Shown piece after piece: positions 10,167 to 17,968 of a stretch of 64,000 nucleotides of DNA. The translations under genes and the position numbers were made by a program. Positions within the stretch are counted from its first letter, which is position 1, and each line of letters starts with the position of its first letter. The stretch is from Polyangiaceae bacterium. GTDB lineage: Bacteria > Myxococcota_A > Polyangia > Polyangiales > Polyangiaceae. Below the pieces are notes generated by a model. It was not told the DNA's origin. It saw only the letters and a program-made list of their open reading frames with translations, and searched no databases. The stretch is from contig JABTUA010000001.1 in NCBI GenBank assembly GCA_015075635.1, positions 3,410,001 to 3,474,000 on the forward strand, given 5' to 3'.

Positions 10167-11521
10167 TGCGCTACCTGCCGCACACGCCCGCTGAAATCGA
10201 GCAGATGCTCGGGGTCATCGGCAAGAAGTCCGTCGACGAGCTGTTCGCCACCATCCCCGAGGCGGCCCGTTTGAAGGGCGCGCTGAAAGTGCCGCCGCCG
10301 CTCGACGAGGCGGCGCTGATGGCACACCTCGGCGAGCTGGCGCAGAAGAGCTCCGGCGCGCGTTTGCTGTCGTTCCTGGGCGCGGGCATGTACAGCCACC
10401 ACATCCCGCCGGCGGTGGACCAGCTGCTCCTGCGCAGCGAGTTCTACACCGCGTACACGCCGTACCAGCCGGAGGTCGCGCAAGGCACGCTCCAGGCAAT
10501 CTGGGAGTTCCAGACCATCGTCAGCGAGATCTACGGGCTGCCGCTCTCCAACGCGAGCCTGTACGACGGCGCCAGCGCCACCGCCGAAGCCGCGTTGATG
10601 GCCCGCCGGTTGACGAAACGCAGCAAGATCCTGATGAGCGGCTGCGTGCACCCCGACTACCACGCGACCACGCTCACCTACCTGTCCGGCGACGCGACGC
10701 CGAGCGTGGTGGACGTGCCCGCGGGGGAAGACGGCCGCGCCAGCCGCACGGCCCTGGCCGCCTCCATCACCGACGACGTCGCCGCGGTGATCGTCGGCTA
10801 CCCGAGCTTCTTGGGCCCGCTCTCCGAGCTGGGCCCCATCGCGGAGGCCGCCCACGCCCACGGCGCGCTCCTGATCGTCACCTGCCCCGAGCCCTACGCG
10901 CTCGCCATCGCGGAGGCCCCCGGCGCCCAGGGCGCGGACATCGTCGTCGGCGAAGGCCAGCCCCTCGCCTGCCCGCCGCAGTTCGGCGGCCCCGGCGTGG
11001 GCCTGCTCGCCTGCCGGCAGGATCGCAACTACCTTCAGCAGCTCCCCGGTCGGGTCTGCGGCGAGACGGTGGACGCTGCCGGGCGCCGTGGCTACGTGCT
11101 CACGCTCTCCACACGCGAGCAGCACATCCGCCGCGATCGTGCCACGAGCAACATCTGCACGAACCAAGGCCTGCTCGCGCTCTCCCTGGCCATCCGCGTG
11201 AGCCTGCTCGGCAAGAGCGGCTTCGTCGCGGTGGCGGAGCAGTGCCTCTCCAAAGCCCACTACCTCCACGGCCGCATCCTCGGGCTCTCCGGCTACGCAG
11301 CGGGCTTCGCCGACGCGCCGTTCTTCAACGAGTTCGCCGTCAAGGTCCGGGGCGGTAGCGCCGCTGCGCTGTGCAGGAAGCTCGAGGCGGAGGGCATCAT
11401 CGCCGGCTTCGATCTCGGCCGCGTGAGCCCCGCCTGGAAGGATCGCCTGCTCGTCGCCGTCACCGAGCTCCACACCAAGGCCGATCTCGACCGCCTGGTG
11501 GGCGCGCTCGAGAAGGCCTGA
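10166..11521 (+). CDS. gcvPA: Glycine dehydrogenase (decarboxylating) subunit 1
   Basis: A 451-residue protein matching the N-terminal half of the pyridoxal-phosphate P protein. It starts MRYLPHTPAEIEQML and contains FLGAGMYSHHIPPAVD, YTPYQPEVAQGTLQ and SNASLYDGASA, all typical of GcvPA. In organisms with a split P protein, GcvPA needs GcvPB, which carries the PLP-binding lysine, to be active. No gcvPB follows in this window, which is unusual for this gene order. Confidence 0.95.
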   Translation: MRYLPHTPAEIEQMLGVIGKKSVDELFATIPEAARLKGALKVPPPLDEAALMAHLGELAQKSSGARLLSFLGAGMYSHHIPPAVDQLLLRSEFYTAYTPYQPEVAQGTLQAIWEFQTIVSEIYGLPLSNASLYDGASATAEAALMARRLTKRSKILMSGCVHPDYHATTLTYLSGDATPSVVDVPAGEDGRASRTALAASITDDVAAVIVGYPSFLGPLSELGPIAEAAHAHGALLIVTCPEPYALAIAEAPGAQGADIVVGEGQPLACPPQFGGPGVGLLACRQDRNYLQQLPGRVCGETVDAAGRRGYVLTLSTREQHIRRDRATSNICTNQGLLALSLAIRVSLLGKSGFVAVAEQCLSKAHYLHGRILGLSGYAAGFADAPFFNEFAVKVRGGSAAALCRKLEAEGIIAGFDLGRVSPAWKDRLLVAVTELHTKADLDRLVGALEKA

Positions 11522-11526
11522 GCCCG

Positions 11527-11927
11527 GTGCCGCCGCGCGTGCTCTTGCTGCTCGCCCTGGGGCTCGCGCTGCCGGCGTGCCGCGCGCCGGGATCGACGGG
11601 CCACCCTGCCCCCTCCGCCAGCGTCACAACTTCCGGACCCTCGTGCAGCTCGACGGCAAGACGCTGCGGGTCACCACCAAGCGGACGCAGCCCGACCCGG
11701 CGTGGCCCGATCGCACGATGACCAGCGAGATCGCCGCGGTCAGCGTCAACCGAGAGGAGCAGTTCGTGGTCACCGGCGCCTGGCGCGTCGAGTCCGCCGT
11801 GGGCCGACCGCCGGGCACCAAGGTCACCCCCTCGGACGTCACCTACGCCTTCTGGCCCGTCAGCCCCAGCGTCGTCTGGTTCGACCAAGGCGCGCACGGC
11901 CGCTGGGTGAAGCTCCGGCGAAAATGA
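11527..11927 (+). pseudogene. Frameshifted small lipoprotein gene
   Basis: A GTG at 11527 opens VPPRVLLLLALGLALPAC, a good lipoprotein signal with lipobox LPAC. That frame loses sense near 11620, while a second frame continues to 11927 with HNFRTLVQLDGKTLRVTT and ends WVKLRRK. Joining them needs one frame change near 11600-11640. So this is either a broken gene or a base error. The mature domain of about 95 residues is not a family I recognise. It sits where gcvPB would be expected. Confidence 0.55.
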
Positions 11928-11945
11928 TGCGCGCGGCCCGGGCGT

Positions 11946-12260
11946 TCAGGCGGCTCGCTCCGGGACGAGCTCGACGGCGAGCAGGCGTCGGAACAGGTCC
12001 GCCTGCTCGTCCAGGCTGACCCGGACCACGCGGCCGTGCACCCGTTGCTGGGGTCCGCCGTACTTCAGGGCGAACCTCAATTCCAGCTCCTCCCCCACGG
12101 AGAAATGGCTCGGGGTGCCGATGAGCAGCCCGGAGGCGCTGCAATTGCGGGCGATGCCGATCCGGTCGGACTTCTCAGCCGAGTCGATCTGCACCGGGAA
12201 GTAGATCTCTTCGCGCTGGTGACGTCGGCGTTCGGGCATGACGTCCACCAAGATGGGCAT
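11946..12260 (-). CDS. PilZ-domain protein
   Basis: About 104 residues from ATG 12260 (a second ATG at 12239 is also possible). It has the two PilZ signatures: RRRHQREEIYFPV near the N terminus (RxxxR type) and NCSASGLLIGTP (N/DxSxxG), followed by hydrophobic beta strands. PilZ domains bind cyclic di-GMP and often control motility or exopolysaccharide. The C terminus is FRRLLAVELVPERAA. The gene is on the minus strand with its 5' end facing the cassette array, and marks the chromosomal left boundary of that array. Confidence 0.85.
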   Translation of the reverse strand: MPILVDVMPERRRHQREEIYFPVQIDSAEKSDRIGIARNCSASGLLIGTPSHFSVGEELELRFALKYGGPQQRVHGRVVRVSLDEQADLFRRLLAVELVPERAA

Positions 12261-12305
12261 CGATGATGACCTGGCAATCCCCGGACCCACGGACCTCATC
12301 GGACC

Positions 12306-12414
12306 GCGAGGCGCAGCGGACCAGGCGCAGTGCCGCATTGTCGCCTGCGGGCGCGGAACGGACGGTGAAGTCGGCAAGACCGGCGTTCGGCGGGTGGAAC
12401 ATCGACATGCGGCG
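12306..12414 (-). repeat. Truncated attC at the left end of the array
   Basis: Only the right half of an attC is present: the arm GGCGTTCGGCGGGTGGAAC at about 12382-12400, preceded by the usual GCGGAACGGACGGTGAAG block. The terminal box is degraded to GACATGC instead of GTTATGC, and the left half with its arm and GTATAAC box is absent. It should be inactive. It marks the distal end of the array, next to the PilZ gene. Confidence 0.7.
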
Positions 12415-12697
12415 TCACCGAAGAGGCAGGACACGGGCTCGGGCCTGCGCATGGTCGACTGTGACCAGCGCGCCACTCGAGAGCCAGGAACAGGCCGTCT
12501 CCGTTCGAGTCGCGGACCCGCAGGAGCTGCTGATTGGAGAGGTCTCCACAGGTCGGCTCCCGCAGCGTGACCAATCCGCGTGTGCCCGAGGCCAGTTCAC
12601 CGCGAACGAAAACTCGTCTGCCCGTGAGATCGGCCGCTGCCGAGAGGAGCTCACGTACGGCCCACCCGGTGGTGAGGGATTCAATGCGGTGAGACAT
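12415..12697 (-). CDS. Small cassette protein of unknown function
   Basis: From ATG 12697 the frame reads MSHRIESLTTGWAVRELLSA, then GRRVFVRGELASGTRGLVTL and a segment ending LFLALEWRAG. This looks like a real beta-rich domain (an FVRGEL-type strand). The frame has no stop before the attC fragment and runs through it to 12296, so the true end may be lost by a small frameshift or by attC decay; I end it at the attC edge. The start is 15 bp after the stop of the upstream lipoprotein gene, suggesting a two-gene cassette or a lost attC between them. I do not recognise the family. Confidence 0.4.
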
Positions 12698-12712
12698 CGC
12701 GTGCGTGCCCGT

Positions 12713-13132
12713 TCAGGGATCCAGCCAACACGTGTACGAATACGCTGGAGTCGAAAAGGTCAGCTCGTCGTTGTCGAAGGTCGCGGCGTAGCACGCATCG
12801 CTGCCCAGCTTGCAGACCTCGAGCGGCTCGCAACGCAAGTGAAAGCTCTCTGACGAGAGCCCAGGCTTGGGTTGAGCATCACAGCCGTGCGCGTTCTTTG
12901 TACCAAGGACCAGGGTGACCGATTCCACACCTGGGCCGCGTGCGCAGCTGATTGAGGGAGACTGGCAGAGCGCGCAGGGAGCTGGATCCGAGTCGGGGCT
13001 GGCGCATGCGCTCGCCGCTAGCACGACCGCAATCGTAGCGAGCCGTAGGGAGAATCCACGACGGCGAGTTCTGGGGCACGCGACGAGCGAGATGAACGGC
13101 TGTGCCATGCGAGATGAGGACGCAGGACTCAT
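12713..13132 (-). CDS. Cassette lipoprotein, Cys-rich
   Basis: A 139-residue protein with a basic N region, then LATIAVVLAASACASP, a lipoprotein signal with lipobox ASAC near residue 43. Starting at the second ATG (13108) would give a signal of more usual length. The mature part has several Cys (CALCQSPSISC, CEPLEVC, DACYA) suggesting disulfides outside the cytoplasm. The start is about 40 bp from the left box of the attC at 13174, as expected for an integron cassette gene. No family recognised. Confidence 0.6.
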   Translation of the reverse strand: MSPASSSRMAQPFISLVACPRTRRRGFSLRLATIAVVLAASACASPDSDPAPCALCQSPSISCARGPGVESVTLVLGTKNAHGCDAQPKPGLSSESFHLRCEPLEVCKLGSDACYAATFDNDELTFSTPAYSYTCWLDP

Positions 13133-13173
13133 GCCAGCATGACTGGCGCAGATTGTGCCAGGGATCCGAGTCC

Positions 13174-13302
13174 GTACAACGGAACGGCGTTCACCCGCGA
13201 ACGCCGGAGGTCATCGTAGCAGAGCGCGGGGCGTTACGGCCGCGGAACGGACGGCGAAACTCGCCACGACCGGCGTTCGGCGGGTGCAACGTCCAGTTAT
13301 GC
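13174..13302 (-). repeat. attC site 1 (short, 129 bp)
   Basis: Left box GTACAAC (13174-13180) and right box GTTATGC (13296-13302). The left arm GCGTTCACCCGCGAACGCC and right arm GGCGTTCGGCGGGTGCAAC pair as in the other sites. The centre is about 35 bp shorter than in the rest of the family. The right box contains the stop codon of the doc toxin gene. Confidence 0.88.
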
Positions 13303-13695
13303 AGGGGCGGCAGGATCGTGACGGGTGTGCGCGCGAACCCAAGCCTCAAGCTGGTCCCTGGACGCGGTGCCATCGGCAACGGTGAGGATGATCTGCTCGT
13401 GGTCATCGACGTCGGCGTCAAGTGACACGCCGTTGAGCGCGAGGAAGAGCTCCATGGCGGCGTGGCCAACTCGCTTGTTCCCATCGACGAAGCCGTGGCC
13501 GCGGACGAGCCCAAAGCAAAGCGTGGCTGCCTTTGCGATGAGATCAGGGTACACGTCGGCACCATCAAAGGTGGCCCGCGGTTGGGCGACGGCGGCTTCC
13601 ACCTGGCCGAGGTCACGGATACCAGAGGTTCCGCCGGAGGTCTGGATCAGGCGATCGTGGAGCCAGATCACCTCGGTCAGCGAGAGGTGCCTCAT
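13297..13695 (-). CDS. doc: Doc-type Fic toxin (cassette-borne)
   Basis: A 132-residue Fic/Doc protein. The Fic core motif HGFVDGNKR is at residues 67-75, matching HxFx(D/E)GN(G/K)R; the Lys in place of the second Gly is typical of Doc kinases, which phosphorylate EF-Tu and stop translation. It overlaps its upstream antitoxin gene by ATGA. The stop codon TAA (minus strand of 13297-13299) lies inside the attC end box GTTATGC. Toxin-antitoxin pairs are well known in chromosomal integrons and are thought to stabilise arrays. Confidence 0.9.
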   Translation of the reverse strand: MRHLSLTEVIWLHDRLIQTSGGTSGIRDLGQVEAAVAQPRATFDGADVYPDLIAKAATLCFGLVRGHGFVDGNKRVGHAAMELFLALNGVSLDADVDDHEQIILTVADGTASRDQLEAWVRAHTRHDPAAPA

Positions 13696-13886
13696 GCCAG
13701 GCGTCGATAGAGCTCAGCGTTCTTGAGCAGCAACTGCTCAGCGTGGGAACGGAACTCATCGGATGGAGAAGCGAGCGCCTCAGCGACCGCGGCGAGCGCA
13801 AGCTCCTCTGGCGAAACACCGAGGGTCTTGGCCCGCGCGAGCAACGCTTCGGACTGCGCTTCCGAAAGATCGATGGCGAGCTTCAC
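13692..13886 (-). CDS. Antitoxin partner of Doc
   Basis: A 64-residue protein from GTG 13886: VKLAIDLSEAQSEALLARAK, then GVSPEELALAAVAEALASP and C-terminal LLLKNAELYRRLA. It resembles small antitoxins found in front of Doc toxins, with an N-terminal strand-helix-helix DNA-binding part and a C-terminal helix that would block the toxin. It overlaps doc by 4 bp. The 70 bp between its start and the attC box at 13957 could hold an autoregulated promoter, which would let the pair be expressed independently of the array. Confidence 0.8.
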   Translation of the reverse strand: MKLAIDLSEAQSEALLARAKTLGVSPEELALAAVAEALASPSDEFRSHAEQLLLKNAELYRRLA

Positions 13887-13956
13887 GGACTGGAGTCTAC
13901 CAAGATCCTGGCGGTAGTCACGAGGCCCGGTGCGGCGGAGGATCGTGTTCCCCGCT

Positions 13957-14121
13957 GCATAACGGCACACGCGTTGACCCGCGAGCGCCGGAGATCATCG
14001 TAGCAGAGCGCGGGCGCTGCAGAGGCGGGCGAGTGCCGAAGACAGAGTGTTCGCCCGCGGGCGCGGAACGGACGGTGAAGTCGGCAAGGCCGGCGTTCGG
14101 CGGGTGCAACGTGAGTTATGC
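13957..14121 (-). repeat. attC site 2
   Basis: 165 bp, boxes GCATAAC (13957-13963) and GTTATGC (14115-14121), exactly complementary to each other. The left arm is slightly diverged (GCGTTGACCCGCGAGCGCC). The right arm is GGCGTTCGGCGGGTGCAAC. The centre has the block GATCATCGTAGCAGAGCGCG shared with sites 1 and 5. Confidence 0.88.
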
Positions 14122-14147
14122 AGCTCGCTTGGCATCAACGGAGAGGT

Positions 14148-14654
14148 TCATGGATTGGACGTGCCGGCGCCGCCCCCGCTGCCAAGCACTTCGTAGTTGA
14201 AGTAGAACGCCGCGTCTGCTGGACCCGAGCACGGTTCGCCTTGGTGCACGACGCTGGCGTCGGTCGTGTCGGCATAGAGGACCTTGCCCGTGGCATCGCG
14301 AATCGAAAGGGCTATCGTGGTTGCCGGGAAGGACTCGCGGTCAAGCAAGAGAGTGAACGAGCCCTGCTGGCACGCGGGGTACGCGAGGTCCTGATCACCC
14401 TCGAGGACTTTGCACTTTCGATCGACGACGAAGCAGTGGCAGAGCTCGGGGCCGTAGTCCTTGACGTAGCAGGTGGAGCACAGCCGGGCGGAGGCGAAGT
14501 CCACGAACGGGGTGGAGTCATTCTGAACGAAAGTGATCCGGAAGGTCGAGTCGTCGGTGCACGATTCGGAGGGCTCGGAGGGTGCCGAACAGCCGGCTAG
14601 GGCGAAGATCGGAAGGAACAGGAGAAGTGAAAACCACGCCTGCTTTCGGCCCAC
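14148..14654 (-). CDS. Cassette lipoprotein
   Basis: I start at GTG 14654, giving VGRKQAWFSLLLFLPIFALAG then C, a clear lipoprotein signal with lipobox LAGC; an in-frame TTG at 14699 is less likely. The mature domain of about 145 residues has paired Cys (LCSTCYVKDYGPELCHC, RKCKVLEG, YPACQQG) and ends in a Gly/Ser tail. It may be a small disulfide-stabilised beta domain. The stop is 26 bp from attC 2, the usual cassette layout. No family recognised. Confidence 0.72.
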   Translation of the reverse strand: MGRKQAWFSLLLFLPIFALAGCSAPSEPSESCTDDSTFRITFVQNDSTPFVDFASARLCSTCYVKDYGPELCHCFVVDRKCKVLEGDQDLAYPACQQGSFTLLLDRESFPATTIALSIRDATGKVLYADTTDASVVHQGEPCSGPADAAFYFNYEVLGSGGGAGTSNP

Positions 14655-14750
14655 GGTGCACCCAAGCGCAAGCGTGACTGGGAGCGCGAGGGTCTGCAAG
14701 GTCGGCGCCAGGGGGGCGAATCGCGACCTGCGCCATCGGGTCGGACGGCC

Positions 14751-14916
14751 GCATAACGAGACACACGTTCACCCGCGAACGCCGAGCGTCAAGTCATAGG
14801 TCGGCAAGGCGCAGCAGAGCGGGCGCAGTGCCGCAGACAGAGAGAGCGCCCGCGGCGCGGAACGGACGGTGAAACGCGCGATGCCGGCGTTCGGCGGGTG
14901 CAACGTCGAGTTACAC
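14751..14916 (-). repeat. attC site 3
   Basis: 166 bp, boxes GCATAAC (14751-14757) and GTTACAC (14910-14916). Arms ACGTTCACCCGCGAACGCC and GGCGTTCGGCGGGTGCAAC. The centre carries GGCGCAGCAGAGCGGGCGCA, also found in site 5. The right box is less perfect (ACAC), which may lower its activity. Confidence 0.86.
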
Positions 14917-15152
14917 AGTGTCAGGGCGCCCAGCCACACGTCGCGACGCTGGCTCGTCGTGCCCATTCCGCCGCCGGACTCGACCGCGGTCACACGCCTG
15001 CTCTCCGAACAAGGCGTCGTGGTGCCAGCTCAACACCGCCCCCGCTCCAAGCGGTGCGACCCGTGCGCGTCCGCCCCGAGCAGGCTGCCGCGACGTACTC
15101 TCGACCTCGAACCGCGAGGCGCGTAACCTGAGCACGTGCCTGGCCCGAAGCC
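14917..15152. other. Cassette stretch with no convincing gene
   Basis: A minus-strand frame from 15135 ends with a TAA inside the right box of attC 3, as for real cassette genes. Its product is Arg-rich and of low complexity, with no signal or domain, so I do not call it. The rest is likely the upstream region of the plus-strand gene at 15153. Confidence 0.35.
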
Positions 15153-15503
15153 ATGATTGCCCGGGCGTGCTGTCGGTGGGAGCGCGCCGCGGGGGTTCTG
15201 CTTGCCGCGATTGGAGCGGTCGTCTTCGGGGCTCGTACCGTCCAAGGCATTCCGTCAGTCTTGTTGTCCTTTGGGATCTTCGCGGGATGTGCCGCCCTGC
15301 TCTGGCGTGCCGCTGGGCCGTCGGACATGCGACGCTACCGATGGCGCATCGTTGTGGTTGGTACCTTCGGTTGGCTGGCTGCGCTCGGGGTCGCCATATT
15401 GGTTGGGGCCGGGGACGCCGTGTTTAGGACTCTCGTGTCAGGCGTGTTCGGAGCGGTTGCGGGGTTGGCGTTCGTCGCGGGTCGCCCCTCCCTGGCGGAT
15501 TGA
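15153..15503 (+). CDS. Small integral membrane protein in array (plus strand)
   Basis: A 116-residue protein with about four hydrophobic segments: GVLLAAIGAVVFGA, SVLLSFGIFAGCAALLW, VVVGTFGWLAALGVAIL and VSGVFGAVAGLAFVAG. It is oriented against the other cassette genes, so it would need its own promoter. No family recognised. It lies between attC 3 and the IS21 scar and was probably part of a cassette whose own attC is lost. Confidence 0.6.
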   Translation: MIARACCRWERAAGVLLAAIGAVVFGARTVQGIPSVLLSFGIFAGCAALLWRAAGPSDMRRYRWRIVVVGTFGWLAALGVAILVGAGDAVFRTLVSGVFGAVAGLAFVAGRPSLAD

Positions 15504-15612
15504 GGGCGCGGCGCGAGACCCTCGCCATCGTCCCAAGGAGCAGACTATCGAACCGGAGGGGGCTCAGACGCCATATCTGACGTACCGTCGCGGTACAGGT
15601 CAGCATCGACGC

Positions 15613-15877
15613 ATGGGATTCTCACGCACACACTTCGGCCTGATGGTGTTGGGAGCCTGTGCGCTCGGTGTGGCGCTGAGCTTCGTCTTCGGGAGCAATC
15701 GTAACGACGGGCAAGCGGGGGCGCGCCCCGGCCCAAGCATTGTCCTTGCTGACCCTGTTGCTCCGCCAATTGGCGTCGACGAAGGTCCGGGTTCGGACGC
15801 GGCGGACGCAACAGAGCCAGTGCGCCCGGAGGACCGGCAACGCCTGACGGAGGCGAAAGAGAGACTGAAGGCGCACC
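15613..15877 (+). pseudogene. Truncated gene for a secreted protein
   Basis: An ATG at 15613 opens MGFSRTHFGLMVLGACALGV, a membrane anchor or signal, then a Gly/Pro-rich linker and the charged helix PEDRQRLTEAKERLKA. The frame then runs into out-of-frame istB sequence, so the original 3' end is gone. The left end of the 3.2-kb duplication (15811) lies inside this gene, and its last part recurs at 19979. Confidence 0.5.
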
Positions 15878-16249
15878 CAGCTCCTGCTGGACCTCGCCGC
15901 TCAGGAGTCCGCTCGGGCACTCGAGCGCCGCCTCAGGCACTACGCGCGCGTCGGCTTGCTGATCATCGACGAGATCGGCTTTCTCGCGTTCGACAACCGG
16001 AACGCCGATTTACTCTTCCAGGTGGTCAGCCGCCGCTACGAGAAGAAGAGCCTCGTGCTCACCACCAACCTCGCATTCCGCGACTGGCCCAGCATCTTCC
16101 CCAACGCCACCTGCGCCACCGCCCTCATCGATCGCGTCATCCACCACGCCGACGTCATCGCCATCGAAGGCGAGAGCTACCGCGCTCGCGAGGCCCAGCA
16201 GTCCGCCAAGGCCAGGCGCTCGACCAAGAAGAAGGAGGACGAAGCGTAG
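15869..16249 (+). pseudogene. istB: IS21-family helper ATPase (istB) remnant
   Basis: The C-terminal part of an IstB-type AAA+ ATPase, which helps the IS21 transposase choose targets. Visible are QLLLDLAAQESARALERRL, the Walker B strand LLIIDEIGFLAFD, then LLFQVVSRRYEKKSLVLTTN and IDRVIHHADVIAIEGESYR. The N-terminal half with Walker A is missing, and istA is absent. It is a dead fragment that replaced the left part of an attC and the end of the gene at 15613. Confidence 0.82.
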
Positions 16250-16331
16250 CCGCCCCACCCGCGCAGCACTTCACGCAGCCCGGCTCGATCTCGATCGGCC
16301 GGGCTGCTCAAATTTCTGCGCTTTCACGTGC

Positions 16332-16375
16332 TCGGCAACAGCAAAACTAGTCGGGCGGGGGGAACATAGTTAGGC
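16332..16375 (-). repeat. attC fragment cut by the IS21 remnant
   Basis: The right box GTTAGGC (16369-16375) and the adjoining TCGGGCGGGGGGAACATA resemble the right end of the other attC sites, but sequence further left is IS-derived. It is the remainder of the attC belonging to the cassette with the genes at 16370 and 16709. The box supplies the stop codon of the first of these. Confidence 0.55.
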
Positions 16376-16651
16376 AGCACCATTGCTGAGGAGCACATCG
16401 CGTGTGGCGTCGACGAGAGCTTGCGTATCGGAAACGGTGCGAGTCCACGCGTCAACGTCATCGCTGATTGGGCCCGCGTTGCGAATGCGCTCAAGTCGTC
16501 CCTGCATGACGCCTAACAGTTCGTGGGGATCTTTCCAGGGTGGGGCGTGGTCGAGCCAGATGGTGCCATTTGGCGCCATGAGAGCCGGAGGATCCTTGCG
16601 ATCCCACCGCCAGCCACGCGACAGAAGCACTTCAAAAAGCGTGGAGAACAT
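16370..16651 (-). CDS. Small cytoplasmic cassette protein
   Basis: From ATG 16651 (TTG 16693 is also in frame): MFSTLFEVLLSRGWRWDRKD, then GTIWLDHAPPWKDPHELLGV and a C-terminal helix ending DVLLSNGAA; 93 residues. A GAGG lies upstream of the ATG. No signal peptide, unlike most cassette genes here. Its TAA stop (16370-16372) is formed by the attC box GTTAGGC. No family recognised. A deletion-ridden second copy is at 20520-20770. Confidence 0.6.
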   Translation of the reverse strand: MFSTLFEVLLSRGWRWDRKDPPALMAPNGTIWLDHAPPWKDPHELLGVMQGRLERIRNAGPISDDVDAWTRTVSDTQALVDATRDVLLSNGAA

Positions 16652-16708
16652 GTCGCGGGTCCGCCTCAGCTCAGGGGGTGAGTTTGACGGCAAACTTGCG
16701 AAGCGCCT

Positions 16709-17143
16709 TCAAAGCTGAACCTTTGCGTTCTTGCAGGTTGGTGGGCAGTCCGGACCATTGGGCTGCTGTATCACGTACGTCGGACTCACCGTGGAGGTCA
16801 GGAGCACGGTGCCCGCTGATGAGAATGTGAGCGTGAGTTTGCCGGGATGGCGGTTGGGCAAAAGGAAACCATCGATTTGCGAGCCGCTCATCTGAATCCA
16901 GATCCCGCTCGAAGCGCACGTGTCCAGGCCCTTGGAGTGGGCATACTCGCACTGCAACTGGTCTTTATCTGCTTCAACAGACACAGAGAGGTCCAACGAT
17001 GAATCGATCGGTGCCGCAAACCACACCTCGACTCCATCGTGGCAGCCCGCTCCGGTGCAGCTGTCGCTGCCGCAGCCGGCCACATGGGCACACGCTCCGA
17101 GCAAGATCGTTGCCACCAAGACCTGCCGGGCGTGCGTCTGCAT
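16709..17143 (-). CDS. Cassette lipoprotein
   Basis: A 144-residue protein from ATG 17143: MQTHARQVLVATILLGACAH then VAGCGSDSC, a lipoprotein signal with lipobox VAGC. The mature part has Cys pairs (SCTGAGCHDG, CEYAHSKGLDTC, DCPPTCKN) and beta-rich segments. The start is 56 bp from the attC 4 left box. It is followed by the gene at 16370 in what seems to be one two-gene cassette. No family recognised; a broken second copy is at about 20830-21248. Confidence 0.7.
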   Translation of the reverse strand: MQTHARQVLVATILLGACAHVAGCGSDSCTGAGCHDGVEVWFAAPIDSSLDLSVSVEADKDQLQCEYAHSKGLDTCASSGIWIQMSGSQIDGFLLPNRHPGKLTLTFSSAGTVLLTSTVSPTYVIQQPNGPDCPPTCKNAKVQL

Positions 17144-17198
17144 GAGGGTAAGTCTGCCTCCCGGACCGCAGAGCTGCCAGGCGGATTCGCCCGAGTCC

Positions 17199-17362
17199 GT
17201 ATAACGGAACGGCGTTCACCCGCGAACGCCGAGCGTCAAGTCGTCCGCCGGCAAGGCGCTGCAGACGCAGGCGAGTGCGGCATCAGTGTGTTCGCCCGCG
17301 GAAGCGGAACGGACGGTGAAGTCGGCAGGGCCGGCGGTCGGCGGGTCGAACGCGAGTTATGC
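17199..17362 (-). repeat. attC site 4
   Basis: 164 bp, boxes GTATAAC (17199-17205) and GTTATGC (17356-17362). Left arm GCGTTCACCCGCGAACGCC; the right arm is slightly diverged (GGCGGTCGGCGGGTCGAAC). Centre with GGCAAGGCGCTGCAGACGCA. Duplicated at 21301-21457. Confidence 0.88.
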
Positions 17363-17428
17363 GGTGCTCCTCACCTGCAACACTGGCAGATTGCCCGTCG
17401 CAAATGGGCAGCTGGGTCACGGTCAGGT

Positions 17429-17968
17429 TCAAGGTGCTTTGTTCGGCACTTTTGGAGCAACTGCCTCAGCGACGCCTATGAGTTGCTGCTTTTTGTCCGT
17501 GGCAGGGGGAGCCGCCTCGCCGAAGGTCGAGTATTCGAGGTGCGCAACGACCTCTCCGGTGAGCCACTTGACGATTACAATGGAAGTGGAGGAACCGATG
17601 CTGGTGGTTCCCACGTACCCCTCGTCGCCGATCGCCAACGGCTCCGATCCGGAGGGGACGCCCATGTAGGCAGCGCCCCGCCACAACGTGAAGGCAAGAC
17701 TCTGGCCGTACCCAGGGTACTGCAGCGGAGAATAGCCGCATCCCGCGAGCACATCGTTGACGACAGGTTCCGCGCCATCCAACTTCGCCTGTGCACCGAA
17801 GACTTCGGTCGCGTGTTCGGTGGTCACGATGTCGATCGCATTGATGCCGTTCGCGCCGCCCGAACCGTTTGAGTGGGGACTACCGCCTTGGCTAGCGTTG
17901 CCACATGCAACGCTGACCAAGCAGGTTGCGACGGCGAGCGCGTTGGCGAACGAACTCCCAAGAGCCAC
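17429..17968 (-). CDS. Cassette lipoprotein
   Basis: A 179-residue protein from GTG 17968: ANALAVATCLVSVACGNASQ gives a signal with lipobox SVAC, then a Gly/Ser linker. The mature domain contains VVNDVLAGCGYSPLQYPGYG, AFTLWRGAAYMGV and IVIVKWLTGEVVAHLEYS and is probably globular. The start is about 175 bp from the next attC box, longer than in other cassettes. No family recognised. A broken copy lies at about 21513-22010. Confidence 0.68.
   Translation of the reverse strand: MALGSSFANALAVATCLVSVACGNASQGGSPHSNGSGGANGINAIDIVTTEHATEVFGAQAKLDGAEPVVNDVLAGCGYSPLQYPGYGQSLAFTLWRGAAYMGVPSGSEPLAIGDEGYVGTTSIGSSTSIVIVKWLTGEVVAHLEYSTFGEAAPPATDKKQQLIGVAEAVAPKVPNKAP

Noticed and set aside
14911..15135. Minus-strand 74-residue frame ending in the attC 3 box
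   Set aside because: Stop position fits a cassette gene, but the product is Arg-rich, low in complexity and has no signal or domain.
15157..16350. A 397-residue plus-strand open frame
   Set aside because: It joins three unrelated pieces: an out-of-frame reading of the 15153 membrane gene, the truncated 15613 gene, and out-of-frame istB. Only the parts are real.
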